From contig JAHHIF010000008.1 of assembly GCA_019358875.1 (NCBI GenBank), positions 1-64,000 on the forward strand: a stretch of DNA of 64,000 nt. The letters are read 5' to 3'. Each line of letters begins with the position of its first letter. The first letter of the stretch is position 1. The notes under the pieces are model-generated. The model searched no databases. It had not been told where the DNA came from and was given only the letters and a program-made list of their open reading frames with translations. The DNA comes from Symplocastrum torsivum CPER-KK1 (GTDB lineage Bacteria > Cyanobacteriota > Cyanobacteriia > Cyanobacteriales > Coleofasciculaceae). This document shows, in pieces, positions 50,524 through 60,732 of the stretch. The position numbers and the translations under genes are program-made.

Positions 50524-51750
50524 TCAAGAGTTCCAATTCACTGTGTAGAAGAGCAGAAAAACAGCACTCATGCAAGCAACATATAAAAGAGGATAAATCG
50601 TTCGGAAGTTTGCATTAAGTCTTTTGGATAGAACGTCTTTTTGTACATGCTCTTTCAAGTAGATGATTGTACAAGACATGATTAAACTCAGGATTAGGAT
50701 GAGAACAGTCACACCGAAAACTGCATCGGTCAAAGTAATGTAATTTACAGCAGGAATTTCTCTGGCTAGAGCGAACTTGAGAGTAATTGTCGTCAGAATT
50801 AATATTATTGTCCCAAGGACTCGCGGAGCAGTATGAGGAGCCGTTTTAGTCGGGTCAATCCAGGTTACAGCAGCCGCAGCAACAAAAATGACAAATAGTG
50901 GGATAAAAAAGTTGAAAATGACGTATTGCGGTTTATGCTGAATGTGCATGAATATAAGAATTTGTGGAAAACTGACTTTGGAATCGAGACGGCTAAAGCT
51001 TCTCGTATTAGCATTCAGCTTTTTCAGCGACCAGCGTCCAATAATTTGCTGTGATGGGTCTGGGGAATTAAACTTAAACTCCCGAAGACTGAAGGCAACG
51101 GCACTGAGGTCGTCTAGGGCAGAATTAATAGCTAGAGTGAGTGTCTGGTTACTAAAGGGAAAAGTGTGGACATCTGCATCAAATTTCACCACATCATTAA
51201 ACTGTTCGTAGACTCTTACCCAACCGTTAGAAGCAACCTGAACCGAACGATTTTGTGTTTCTCGCGGCTGAATTTCATTACCAATTGTAAAACTTGGTGA
51301 CCAGATTTTTCCTAGTATCAAATCGACATCATTACCATTAAATTTTAATAGCGTATTTGTCTCTTTATTATTAGGTGTGAAAGCCAATCGACCGTCTTGC
51401 CACTCTAAAACAACTTCTGCTGATATGTTGTAGGTTTTCTCTGGTAGGTTAATCTGAGAAACGGTGTTTAATCTCACATCAACAAAAACAATGGTCGGCT
51501 TATAAGGACTGGGCTGACGCACCGAGTTTGATACTTCAGTTTGCCAGGAGGAGTTATTTACTGATTCTGTTTGAGCAAATTGTTCAGTGACTTGACTGAC
51601 AAGCTTGAATTCCGGCTCTGATTTTGATGTAACAGTTCGATTCTGCCCTTCTATATTTGATGCATAAACCTGGTGGGCATGAGCGATGATACACCATACT
51701 ATTGTCAGAACACAGACTAATATAAATTGGCAAAACCCAAGTCTTTTCAT
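50524..51750 (-). CDS. Pentameric ligand-gated ion channel (Cys-loop/GLIC-ELIC superfamily)
   Basis: From the ATG at 51750 the protein has about 408 residues with a signal peptide (KRLGFCQFILVCVLTIVWCI, then AHAHQVYAS). The extracellular beta-sandwich includes the signature loop VHTFPFSNQTLTL (the Pro-loop that replaces the Cys loop in prokaryotes). Membrane helices follow: M1 PQYVIFNFFIPLFVIFVAAA, M2 APRVLGTIILILTTITLKFA, M3 ITLTDAVFGVTVLILILSLI, M4 near the C-terminus (YPLLYVACMSAVFLLFY). Prokaryotic relatives are gated by protons, amines or acids. A TTG 12 codons upstream is the alternative start. It lies 158 bases after the NOS stop, on the same strand. Which ligand opens it is unknown. 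Confidence 0.85.
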   Translation of the reverse strand: MKRLGFCQFILVCVLTIVWCIIAHAHQVYASNIEGQNRTVTSKSEPEFKLVSQVTEQFAQTESVNNSSWQTEVSNSVRQPSPYKPTIVFVDVRLNTVSQINLPEKTYNISAEVVLEWQDGRLAFTPNNKETNTLLKFNGNDVDLILGKIWSPSFTIGNEIQPRETQNRSVQVASNGWVRVYEQFNDVVKFDADVHTFPFSNQTLTLAINSALDDLSAVAFSLREFKFNSPDPSQQIIGRWSLKKLNANTRSFSRLDSKVSFPQILIFMHIQHKPQYVIFNFFIPLFVIFVAAAAVTWIDPTKTAPHTAPRVLGTIILILTTITLKFALAREIPAVNYITLTDAVFGVTVLILILSLIMSCTIIYLKEHVQKDVLSKRLNANFRTIYPLLYVACMSAVFLLFYTVNWNS

Positions 51751-51908
51751 TCCTAATAGCAGTTTTTTCCCTGATGTGTTAGACAAAGATTAGTAGTGAC
51801 GGATTAAAGAAAAAATTAGGCGAGTGGCGAATCTGCAAGGACATAATCTATCAAAAGATGTACAAGTTCAAAGTCAGACTCACCCTCGCCTAAATAGGCT
51901 TGCCCAGA

Positions 51909-54900
51909 TTAGACTAAAACAGTCTGGTTTGGATCGGCAGATAATTGCTCTCTGGGCTGCTTCACCCGTTCCAGCCACTTTTCGGCTTTGGAGTAGTTAT
52001 CTTTTTGCAACTGTTGGATGGCTTGTTTGAAGTTGAGTTGCACACCCCATACATCGGTATGGAAGCGTTTTTCTTGCTTCATTTTGTCGAAAAATTCAAC
52101 GGCTTCAATGTGAGAAAGTTTGCCTTCATTTTTGGCGATCGCCAAAAACACCTCGAACACATCATCCGCCATCTTCGCGTCGCCACAAACGTAGTAATGA
52201 CACTGAGGATGGCTGAGTGACTGCCACAAGGCTTGTGCGTTCTCTTGCATTAAGCCTTGCACGTAAACTTTCTTGTCGGTGAGACGGGAGAAAGCTACTT
52301 GCAAATCTGTCAACACGCCCTGATTTTGCCAGGTTATTAGTTGTTCGCCATACAGAAAATCACTGTGATTGCGACAGCCAAAGTAGAGGCAAGCTTCGCC
52401 CAAGGTCGTTCCCTGCTTCTGTAGAGCTTCCCGGTATTGCAGGAAGGCAATGAGTGGCGATACGCCTGTACCAGGACCAACCATCAACATCGGTGCTTGC
52501 GGATTAGCAGGGGGACGGAAGCCAGAGGTGCGAACCCCAATGCGAACTTTTGAGCCAGGTTGCAGTCCAGCTAGATAGTTGGAACACAACCCCTGACGAA
52601 CTTTGCCAGCATCGGTAGTAATTTGCAGCACACCGATCGTCACTTGAATTTTGTCAGGATGCAACAACGGACAGGACGAGATAGAATAGAGGCGTGGCTT
52701 TTGCTTGGGCAGCACTTCCAACAGCGCTTCCAGCGTAATCGTTGCCGAAGGAAATTCATCAAACAAATCGGCAACACTCATGAAATTATCAGAGATAGTT
52801 TTCTTGAGCGTCACAGCATCGGGATTGTCCTCACCTTGCCGCAAAATCTCTAGCCAGACTTCTAGGCGTTGTTTATCTTGGGGATTCTGGGCAGATGAAT
52901 ACAGGTAAGTCAGCAGATCGTTGAAGGGTTCCCGTAATGATAGATCCAGTTCTTCAGAGAGCAGTTGACCCACGGTAGTCGGAACTGCGACAGGGGGCTG
53001 ATCGTCGGTAGTTGTGCCGTCTGGATTGACGTAAGAAGCCGTGAAGTAGGTATTTGCTGTCACACCGATGCGATCGCACAATCGGTTCACCAGTTCGGGT
53101 GGATTGCAGGGATGAACCGCTACATGATCCCCTGTTTCATACTGCAAATCGGTTCCTGCAATATCAAAGACAATATAGCGAGTGGAACGGCTGCCGGGGA
53201 TGACTTCTTGCAGCAGTTCATCGTTGGCAAGGATGGGAACTTCAACGCCGCGATCACCACTGACTTGCACAGGTGCAATAGTTGCCGCTTCTGCTTCGTT
53301 TAGGAAGGTAACGGTAAGTTTAGGAGCAGCAGAATTGGTCGCGTTACCTGTTGTTTCGTCTGCACCCAGCACACGGGAAATTAAGCCTAACCACTGCTTA
53401 AAGGTATCCGCCTGACCTTTAATTTCATCGCCTTTATGCATGGGGACAGCACAGTTCGCCCCGGCTCTCGTCAGGGCTTTATCAACCGCGATGCCAGCCG
53501 CGCAGAATTTTTCATACACCGTGCTGCCAATGCCCAACACGGAATAGTTCAAGCCGTCGAGCGCTCCCGCAGGCTGTTGTTTCACCCATTGCAAGAATCG
53601 CTTGCCGTTACTTGGCATTTCACCATTGCCGAAGGTGGAGGTGATAATCAGCAGCAACTTCTCAGAGGCAAGCGTATCAACAGGATATTCATCAAGTGCC
53701 ATCACTTTAGGACGGAATTGCTGCAACTGACGAGCGGCTTTGCGGGCAAACCCCTCTGCGGTTCCCGTTTCAGAGGCATAGAGAATCAGAATGCGATCGC
53801 GCTTATCGCCGTCTTCATTCGCAACAGCCGTGAGCTTCTCTAGATCAATGCCATCTTCCACGTCCCAGCGATCAGCGGAATGGTGATAGGCAGGTTCCAA
53901 ATAAAAATCGCGCATCTGGTGATGCCACACCGGACAAGCACTGCCACCTGTAGCAGGAACAACCCAGCCCCAATCGCCAGGACATTCACGTCCCGCTTTC
54001 TTTTCGCGTAAATCATGGGTTAAGAACTGGCGAGACGCGGTTTGGTGATCGACCATCGTCACCTTGGCTTTCTGGAAGGAGTGCAGGATAGCAATGTTGA
54101 GTTCTAAGGCAACGCGATCGCGCCACAGGGTTTGCTCCGAGCTAGTGTCCAGTTTCAGAACTTTGGCAATCTCCTCCATCTTGTTGTAGCGGTACTCATC
54201 CAGGAAATCGCGCATGATTTCGGTATCCATATACCAGCCATTGAACGGCATACAGCCATATTGGATACCGCCAATGTGAACGGAGAAGTTGCTGATAGCA
54301 GGAATGGCATACCAACGCATTCCGATGTCTTTGAACTCTGGAACAGTGGGATGCTCAATATGCACTTCCAGCACTTCTTCGCGCTGCCAGTGGTACATCT
54401 TCGGCTCCTGACCAGGAACCTCAATCACCAGTGGCAAAATGTCGTAGGCGCTGCGCGGTTCGGGGGGTTGCCAGCCAAATTTGATGATGGCGTTGGTCAA
54501 TGCCAGGTTGGCTGGATCGCCCATTACACTACCATCGGGTTGCTCGTATGCTGCATAACGATACAGTTGCGAGTTCCAGAAGCGCGGGCCCCAGCGTTCT
54601 TTGGGTAGCTTGGGACGAAAGACGCTCATCGTAATCTGCAAATTCCCACCATTCGTCGCAAATTTGACGTGTTCGTGACATTCGCGGAACATTTCATCTG
54701 GATCAGTGACATGGCGGCAATCGCGTATCACCATATTGTTCCAGGCAATACGCCCGACACACTTAGAGGCATTACGCCATGCTACCTGCGCTCCATATGC
54801 TAGTTCTTCATAGGTGTGGGTATAAGTGCCAGTCGCTTTCACTTCCTCACGAATTTCTTTCCAGCGTCGCTCTTTGTCCTCCGGTTCCCAGGCTTGTTCT

Positions 54901-56348
54901 GATGAAATTAGATCGAGGAACTGCTTGGCTTTCTTGAGCAATCGCTCCTGGTTGAGCATGGGCAGCTTAACAACATTGATCACCCGATCAAGCAACGTTT
55001 GCCATCCTTGCCGTAGTTCAGGGGTAAAGTCGGGGAGATACCGTTCAAACAGAGCAAACATGGTTTCGCCAATGGCAGGATAGGCACAGGTTGGCACATC
55101 AGCGAAGCTATGAACCTGTCCCAAAAACCGCAGTTCTCGTAAGATTTCATCACTGCTGCCACTTTGCAGACAACGCACCAAAAACTCCAATGCCTGAAAC
55201 AGGTGCAGTGAGAGATAATCCATGTCTGCCCGTCCAAAAATCGGCAGAACAAACGGATATTTCTCAAACAGAATTTGGTAAAACTCCATGCCCATCTGCT
55301 GCTTGTTCTGGCTAAACACAGACCAGGACTCTGCCATTTTTTGCAGCATTTCAGGAGGCAAAGCTTCGTCGTAGCGCCGGACTGCCTTTGCCATCGGCAG
55401 AATGATGTAGGTATTGAAGAACTTGTAGAGAGCCGAGTTTGCGCCTTTTTGCAAATCCTCGCGATCGTAGTCTTCCAAATAGGGGATAGACGGCAGCATC
55501 CACATCCACACTTGTCGCGCCTTCACCCAATGCTCAGGACGCATCCCTACATCGGCAAATAACCTGCCATAGTCTTCAATGGTGTCCAATCCATCCCCTT
55601 TTTCGGGTGGCACGCCCATCAGAGGTTCGCCCACTACTACTTGCGTGTCCGGTTGTAGTTGGTGGATGGCACAGTCAAACAACTCATAGAAAAAGTCGCT
55701 CATACTGTCGAGCGCTTCCCCAAACAGATACTCAAGCTCTGGCTCTTCCAAGAGCATCCGCTTCAGGAATTTCTCCATCTGCAATTCTTTCCACGCCCGC
55801 AGCTTGTTCCAGACATCCTTAACGATCACTTCGTCTTGCGGGGTGAGTGGTGTGGGCTGAGGCAGCTCAATCTCTACTGGTTCTGCTGTACCTTGAGTCC
55901 GACGACGAAAGCCATTTTGCCTGCCGAATACCATCACCGTGCTGCTACTACCTTCACTGGTACTTTCAGTCAGGCGGACTTTCAGCTTGAGTTGCGGGGC
56001 TTGTTCCCAGGTTGTAATTGGAAGCTCTAGATCGGCATTGCGATCATCGTTCAGGTATTCGTGGGTGGCAAAGGTCACGGTTCCAACATCCTGCCAGGGA
56101 TGCGTAATATCTCCCTCTCGACAGCAAAACGTGATTGCGATCGTGCAATCCCCCTTGTTTTTCAGCTCCAGTAACCAAGTTGGCTGCATCCGAGCAAACA
56201 AATCTCGTTCCAACAAGGTTTCACCTTCATGAGAAGCAATTTGTACTCGGCACTTATACTTATATTGACTAGAAACAGGAAAATCAGTGGCTGACACTTC
56301 GGTCAGATGTATAATCCGCTTATTATTGAAGGTTTGAAGGTCAAGCAT
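51909..56348 (-). CDS. Multidomain nitric oxide synthase with pseudoglobin and globin domains
   Basis: From ATG 56348 the enzyme has 1,479 residues (numbering below for the longer GTG frame, 1,499). Order: a beta-rich N-terminal domain (20-175), a globin-like domain without proximal His (about 190-345; [14 protein letters not shown], Phe284 where His is expected), a globin with His433 (GQVHSFADV), the NOS oxygenase (about 500-850; haem Cys550 in [14 protein letters not shown], substrate Glu730 in GWYMDTE), FMN flavodoxin (about 872-1010; [15 protein letters not shown]), FAD domain (RLYSISSCP, 1239) and NADPH domain ([17 protein letters not shown]). NOS oxidises L-arginine to citrulline and NO. 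No calmodulin site is seen. Synechococcus PCC 7335 NOS, of similar length and with a globin, is the nearest described relative. The cofactor set looks complete. Confidence 0.93.
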   Translation of the reverse strand: MLDLQTFNNKRIIHLTEVSATDFPVSSQYKYKCRVQIASHEGETLLERDLFARMQPTWLLELKNKGDCTIAITFCCREGDITHPWQDVGTVTFATHEYLNDDRNADLELPITTWEQAPQLKLKVRLTESTSEGSSSTVMVFGRQNGFRRRTQGTAEPVEIELPQPTPLTPQDEVIVKDVWNKLRAWKELQMEKFLKRMLLEEPELEYLFGEALDSMSDFFYELFDCAIHQLQPDTQVVVGEPLMGVPPEKGDGLDTIEDYGRLFADVGMRPEHWVKARQVWMWMLPSIPYLEDYDREDLQKGANSALYKFFNTYIILPMAKAVRRYDEALPPEMLQKMAESWSVFSQNKQQMGMEFYQILFEKYPFVLPIFGRADMDYLSLHLFQALEFLVRCLQSGSSDEILRELRFLGQVHSFADVPTCAYPAIGETMFALFERYLPDFTPELRQGWQTLLDRVINVVKLPMLNQERLLKKAKQFLDLISSEQAWEPEDKERRWKEIREEVKATGTYTHTYEELAYGAQVAWRNASKCVGRIAWNNMVIRDCRHVTDPDEMFRECHEHVKFATNGGNLQITMSVFRPKLPKERWGPRFWNSQLYRYAAYEQPDGSVMGDPANLALTNAIIKFGWQPPEPRSAYDILPLVIEVPGQEPKMYHWQREEVLEVHIEHPTVPEFKDIGMRWYAIPAISNFSVHIGGIQYGCMPFNGWYMDTEIMRDFLDEYRYNKMEEIAKVLKLDTSSEQTLWRDRVALELNIAILHSFQKAKVTMVDHQTASRQFLTHDLREKKAGRECPGDWGWVVPATGGSACPVWHHQMRDFYLEPAYHHSADRWDVEDGIDLEKLTAVANEDGDKRDRILILYASETGTAEGFARKAARQLQQFRPKVMALDEYPVDTLASEKLLLIITSTFGNGEMPSNGKRFLQWVKQQPAGALDGLNYSVLGIGSTVYEKFCAAGIAVDKALTRAGANCAVPMHKGDEIKGQADTFKQWLGLISRVLGADETTGNATNSAAPKLTVTFLNEAEAATIAPVQVSGDRGVEVPILANDELLQEVIPGSRSTRYIVFDIAGTDLQYETGDHVAVHPCNPPELVNRLCDRIGVTANTYFTASYVNPDGTTTDDQPPVAVPTTVGQLLSEELDLSLREPFNDLLTYLYSSAQNPQDKQRLEVWLEILRQGEDNPDAVTLKKTISDNFMSVADLFDEFPSATITLEALLEVLPKQKPRLYSISSCPLLHPDKIQVTIGVLQITTDAGKVRQGLCSNYLAGLQPGSKVRIGVRTSGFRPPANPQAPMLMVGPGTGVSPLIAFLQYREALQKQGTTLGEACLYFGCRNHSDFLYGEQLITWQNQGVLTDLQVAFSRLTDKKVYVQGLMQENAQALWQSLSHPQCHYYVCGDAKMADDVFEVFLAIAKNEGKLSHIEAVEFFDKMKQEKRFHTDVWGVQLNFKQAIQQLQKDNYSKAEKWLERVKQPREQLSADPNQTVLV

Positions 56349-56408
56349 TTTATCGGTCGTAAAGAAGCAGAAGGATACGTAGAGTTGTGAACTAGGCACA
56401 AGGTTCAC

Positions 56409-56640
56409 TGACGTACATCTTAAGAGGGATGACAGTCTTCAGTCTCAGCCATTTAGCGTAATTGTCTTGAGTAGAATTACTGAGACTCAAGAGTTTGGTC
56501 TAGATCAACAATTGTGCTGAACTAAATGGCATTCCTTGTCCAACAACACTATCCACGACCAACTCATAAACGACACGATGCTGTGTTGAGGTAGTCGAGC
56601 TTGATGAAAAAGGCAAGGGAAAGGTGGTGCGTACCTTCTA
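56409..56640. promoter_or_regulatory. Upstream region of the NOS cluster
   Basis: This 232-base gap separates the start of the NOS gene from the pentapeptide-repeat fragment and must contain the promoter of the minus-strand operon. I do not see a convincing operator palindrome; weak hairpins only. If the GTG at 56408 is used as NOS start, the 5' leader begins here directly. Confidence 0.4.
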
Positions 56641-56643
56641 TGC

Positions 56644-56925
56644 TTGAGGAACACCAACTTAAGCGGTGCAAACTTGAGGAACACCAACTTAAGCCATGCA
56701 AACTTGAGGAATACCAACTTAAGCGGCGCAAACTTGAGGAACACCAACTTAAGCGGCGCAAACTTGAGGAACACCAACTTAAGCAGTGTAAATTTGGCAC
56801 AAGTCTATCTAACTGGTGTTGTACTGCTTCTTAGACAAGAAGCACAGACTCGCTTGAAGTCAGGAGGGGTTCATGGCATTCTAACTAGGCTTTATCTTCT
56901 TCATCTTTATCTACACCTCGATTAG
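56644..56925 (+). CDS. Pentapeptide-repeat protein fragment (30-base tandem repeats)
   Basis: Five near-identical 30-base units (56643-56795) encode the decapeptide ANLRNTNLSG, i.e. two pentapeptide units A(N/D)LxN, which fold into a right-handed beta-helix. The tail QVYLTGVVLLLRQEA and the remainder look unrelated. The only in-frame start upstream is the TTG that begins the first repeat, and a stop lies shortly before, so it may be a 5'-truncated or recently expanded gene. The near identity of the DNA repeats points to recent slippage. Function in the family is mostly unknown. Confidence 0.5.
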   Translation: MRNTNLSGANLRNTNLSHANLRNTNLSGANLRNTNLSGANLRNTNLSSVNLAQVYLTGVVLLLRQEAQTRLKSGGVHGILTRLYLLHLYLHLD

Positions 56926-56994
56926 CGCAGCAAAAGGTAATCGCTGATTAGAATTTAGTGCAACGGGGCTACGCCCTGGATGGAACGTTTTTAA

Positions 56995-59900
56995 CTACTG
57001 TGCAACGTTTTGAGTTTTGACTCCATCACACAGATGTCTGTCCTCTTCCTTCAATTCGGCATTTGTTCGCAGATAATCCTGCACCCAATTGCATCCATAC
57101 TGGAGGAAATCGAGCTGGAAAATTCGCTCTAAATTCCACAAAATTGCGGTTCTATCCTGACTTGCTGAGGCGATTAACTTCCCATCAGGACTAAAAGTAA
57201 CTCCGAACACCCCATCGCTATGCCCCTTTAAGGTTTCAAGCGCTTTACCGTCGTATCTCCAAAGTTTGACTGTGCCGTCGAAACTTGCTGAGGCGATGAT
57301 CTTGCCATCAGGACTAAATGCCACTCCGAATACCCCATTTTTGTGTCCCTTAAAGGCTCTGATTTCTGTCCCGTCGCGCTGCCAAAGTCTCACCAGGCTA
57401 TCCATACCGGCTGAAGCGAGGGTCTTGCCATCAGGGCTAAATGCCACTCCAGCCACCTGACGGCGATGGCTTTTTAACGTGGAAAGAAGCCTGTAGCTGG
57501 GCTTTCCAGATGCGATTGCATTATCCCACTGCCAAAGTTTGACTGTGCCGTCCACGCTAGCTGAGGCAATGAGCTGTCCGTCAGGGCTAAATGCTACTCC
57601 GTTAACGTGATCGGTATGCCCTTTCAGAGTTGCCAATTGGGTGCCGTCAATCTTCCAGACTTTGACAGTTCTGTCCTCACCCGCAGAGACGAGTGACTGT
57701 CCATCTGGATGGAAATCAACGGCGAAGACTCTGCCTTGATGTCCAGTAAACGTGTGGAGTAAGGTTCCATCCAGTCGCCACAACCGGACAGTGCTGTCAT
57801 AACCCCCAGTAGCAATGATGTCTCCCTTTGGGCTGAAATCTACTCCGAAAACTTTATCGGCTTGTTTGGGAAACGTGCGAATTAAGCTACCATCAAGCCG
57901 CCAAAGTTTAATAGTCTGATCGCGACTGGCGGTGGCAATTGTCTTACCATCAGGACTAAATTTTATGGTGTAAATCGAGGCTTGATGTCCGTTGAGAGGC
58001 TGGAGCAAACTGTCATCAAGCTTCCAGATTGCAATCGGACCATCCCAACTGGATGAGACAAGGATTTGTCCGTCAGGACTCCAAGCCACTCCAGAAACGG
58101 TATCCTTAGCGGCTGGCAGGGTTTTTACGAGAGTCCCGTCAAGCTTCCAAAGTTTGACTGTTCGATCAAGACTTGCCGAGGCGATTAAACGACCTTGAGG
58201 GTTAAAAGCGATTTTGCCTACTGCATCGCTGTGTTCAGTTAGAGTTTGGACTAACGTACCGTCAAGGTGCCAAAGTTTGACGGTTTTATCCCAACTCGCC
58301 GAGGCAATCAGATTTCCTTGAGGGCTAAAGGCAACGTCTCTAACTCTATCCGTATGTCCGGTGAAGGTGAAGAGCAGTTTACCGTCTGCACTCCAGAGTT
58401 TGATGGTTTTATCGTGAGAAGCAGATGCAATGGTTTGACTATCAGGGCTAAAGGCAACGCTGGCAACTTCATCCGTATGTCCGGTGAGAGTCAAGAGCAG
58501 TTTGCCGTCTGTACTCCAGAGTTTAATTGTTTTATCTTTAGAAGCGGAAGCAATGGTCTGATTGTTAGGGGCGATCGCTACCTCTGCAACGTCTTTGGTA
58601 TGTCCTTTTAAGGTATGCCACAAGGTATAGAGCGGCTTTCCGTTTGGTGTACTCGTTTTGCGCCAAAGTTTAACGGTGTTATCTCCAGAACCCGAAGCAA
58701 TTAGATCCCCTCTGGGGCTAAATGCGACTCCCCAAACGGTCTTGTTGTGCCCTTGAAGCGTTCCCACCTTTGTACCGTCTTTTTTCCAAAGATCGATAGT
58801 TTTGTCGGCAGAAGCTGAAGCAATGAGTTTGCCATCAGGGCTGAAAGTTACATCATTAACTACATTGTCATGCCCGGATAAGTGGTTATACTCAACTGCT
58901 CCATAAACAGCCTGATGGAGAGCCTGTTTAACTGAGTCCTCGATATCTGCGCCTGCAACACCCAACTTCTGCAATCGTCGCTGTGCTGTGATGGCTTGTA
59001 CTAGTGCATCTAACTTTTGATTTGAGGCGAAAAGCGCTTCGGAAGATTTTGCGATCGCCTTTATCTCGCTTACAGAAGTTTGCCGATACTGAACATAAAC
59101 CTGTACCCCCAATGCACAGGCTAGAATTAACGTCATACTTTCTACAAAAAGCAAGAACCGTTGCCGCCTGGAACTTTTTTTTTCTAGTGCTAATCTTTTT
59201 TGTTCCTCTGTTAATCTGGCTTCAACTTCTTTAGCCCGTTCTGCTTCCAATGCTAGCTGCACTTCTGTCCTGTCTAATTCTTCAGAAGCCGCTAAAAACT
59301 GATAATCCGAATTGCTCAAACTTTTTCCCTGCGCCCAGAGTTGGGCATCTTTGAGAGCTTGTCCCCTCAGAAGACGCGAAGCATCCTGCCGTTTTGAAGC
59401 TATCCAAGCATCGAAGGCTTGAGAGTAGGGGCGCACAGAAGCTAATTGTTCTTCTACCCATGAACAATCGAATACCTTCTGATAGATGGGGTTTTTCACC
59501 TTGAGAAAACCCTGCTGTCTCTCCACCAAACCCGACAGCAGAAGTTCCATTTGCTCTGGCGAGTCATCGGTTGGCACCCCGCCTTGGTAAGGGGGGGACA
59601 AGGGGGATTGCAATATTTGTTGATAGATGCCGAGTAATCTAGCAGCACGTTGGGAATTTCTCAAAATGCGATTGCCCGAAGGGCCCCGGCAAAGCCGATC
59701 ACGTATTGTCCTCAAATGCTCCGGTTCATCCCTGACTTCCCAGTTGTCGATAATGCGCTCTTGCACCAACTGTTCCATCCAATGCGCCTCCTCTTCAGAA
59801 GGAATTACCCCCACGCGATTGGTTCCCATCAGGGCAAGCTGGCACAACTTTTGAGTTAAAAACGGCTGTCCCCCTGTCCAGTGCAAAATCTCAGCTAACA

Positions 59901-60600
59901 AGGCTTCCGGTTGACTAGCAATTTCCTGTAATCCTAGTATCAGAGGGATGGCTTCGTGTAACTGAAATCCCTTGAGTTCAATGGCTCGTCCGATGTTAAA
60001 TGGCGTGCAATTTTTGTCAGCAATTAAATCTGTCGGTGTTGCTACCCCCAACAGGGCAAATGTTAGTCGTTTATAGGTTGATTTTTGGGCACGTTTGTTG
60101 TAAAAAGCTCTGATCAGAGCAAAAAAATCGTCAATTGGGAAACCTAAGCTAATTAAACTGTCAATTTCATCAATAAAAATTACGACATTTTGCTGAATTT
60201 CCTCTAGCAAAATGGTTTCGATAAACTCACCCAGGCGGCTGACTAGGGATAGATGATTGCGATCGCGCCACCAAGCTCGTATATTCAATTCAATCTGGAA
60301 ACTTTTGGCTAGAGAAGCCACAACTGAGGCATACCACTGTTCTGGCGTCACTTCTTGAGTGCCAATGGCTGTTAGATCGATAACTCCGCAGCAAATGCCC
60401 ACAGCTTGCAAGCGGTGCATCGTCTGCACCCAAAGCGAGGATTTGCCCATCTGCCGGGAGTTGAGGACGTAGCAAAACTCACTCCCAAGTAGTGCCTCGT
60501 ACAGTTCATCATCAGCTTGACGCCTGACATAGCTAGGGGCATTTAGGGGTAGACTCCCACCAACTTGATACTCATAAGATGGACTTTGTGCTGTCAGCAT
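56995..60600 (-). CDS. AAA-35 domain protein with 14 WD40 repeats
   Basis: This protein has 1,201 residues. An AAA-35-type NTPase domain (about 25-370) contains a Walker-A-like [11 protein letters not shown] and Walker-B-like [17 protein letters not shown] coiled-coil (about 440-490) precedes one hydrophobic segment ([20 protein letters not shown], about 490-510). From residue about 580 to 1150 there are 14 WD40 units of 36 to 45 residues, each with GH...V..V.FSPDG..IASAS.D.T.KLW, enough for two seven-bladed propellers. This is the design of cyanobacterial signal or scaffold proteins with an NTPase switch. The membrane segment suggests location at the membrane. Ligand or partner is unknown. 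It is downstream of another AAA-35 gene. Confidence 0.85.
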   Translation of the reverse strand: MLTAQSPSYEYQVGGSLPLNAPSYVRRQADDELYEALLGSEFCYVLNSRQMGKSSLWVQTMHRLQAVGICCGVIDLTAIGTQEVTPEQWYASVVASLAKSFQIELNIRAWWRDRNHLSLVSRLGEFIETILLEEIQQNVVIFIDEIDSLISLGFPIDDFFALIRAFYNKRAQKSTYKRLTFALLGVATPTDLIADKNCTPFNIGRAIELKGFQLHEAIPLILGLQEIASQPEALLAEILHWTGGQPFLTQKLCQLALMGTNRVGVIPSEEEAHWMEQLVQERIIDNWEVRDEPEHLRTIRDRLCRGPSGNRILRNSQRAARLLGIYQQILQSPLSPPYQGGVPTDDSPEQMELLLSGLVERQQGFLKVKNPIYQKVFDCSWVEEQLASVRPYSQAFDAWIASKRQDASRLLRGQALKDAQLWAQGKSLSNSDYQFLAASEELDRTEVQLALEAERAKEVEARLTEEQKRLALEKKSSRRQRFLLFVESMTLILACALGVQVYVQYRQTSVSEIKAIAKSSEALFASNQKLDALVQAITAQRRLQKLGVAGADIEDSVKQALHQAVYGAVEYNHLSGHDNVVNDVTFSPDGKLIASASADKTIDLWKKDGTKVGTLQGHNKTVWGVAFSPRGDLIASGSGDNTVKLWRKTSTPNGKPLYTLWHTLKGHTKDVAEVAIAPNNQTIASASKDKTIKLWSTDGKLLLTLTGHTDEVASVAFSPDSQTIASASHDKTIKLWSADGKLLFTFTGHTDRVRDVAFSPQGNLIASASWDKTVKLWHLDGTLVQTLTEHSDAVGKIAFNPQGRLIASASLDRTVKLWKLDGTLVKTLPAAKDTVSGVAWSPDGQILVSSSWDGPIAIWKLDDSLLQPLNGHQASIYTIKFSPDGKTIATASRDQTIKLWRLDGSLIRTFPKQADKVFGVDFSPKGDIIATGGYDSTVRLWRLDGTLLHTFTGHQGRVFAVDFHPDGQSLVSAGEDRTVKVWKIDGTQLATLKGHTDHVNGVAFSPDGQLIASASVDGTVKLWQWDNAIASGKPSYRLLSTLKSHRRQVAGVAFSPDGKTLASAGMDSLVRLWQRDGTEIRAFKGHKNGVFGVAFSPDGKIIASASFDGTVKLWRYDGKALETLKGHSDGVFGVTFSPDGKLIASASQDRTAILWNLERIFQLDFLQYGCNWVQDYLRTNAELKEEDRHLCDGVKTQNVAQ

Positions 60601-60732
60601 GATGGAAGCCGTAGCTGAAGGATTGAAGATTGGCTAATTACCTTTTTAACATTAACAATTAGCCATCCTTCACCTGCGTTTGACATCACAGACCAACCAA
60701 CAACTATAAAAAAATTGGCACTTATAATCCCC

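Noticed and set aside
52965..55562. Several long plus-strand ORFs inside the NOS gene
   Set aside because: They are antisense shadows of the strongly conserved NOS frame with no recognisable domains or start signals.
56505..56777. Minus-strand repeat ORF with LKLVFLKFAP units
   Set aside because: It is the antisense reading of the 30-base pentapeptide repeats; the plus-strand frame gives a known repeat pattern.
56643..56797. Possible CRISPR array (30-bp repeats)
   Set aside because: The repeats follow each other without spacers and translate into pentapeptide units.
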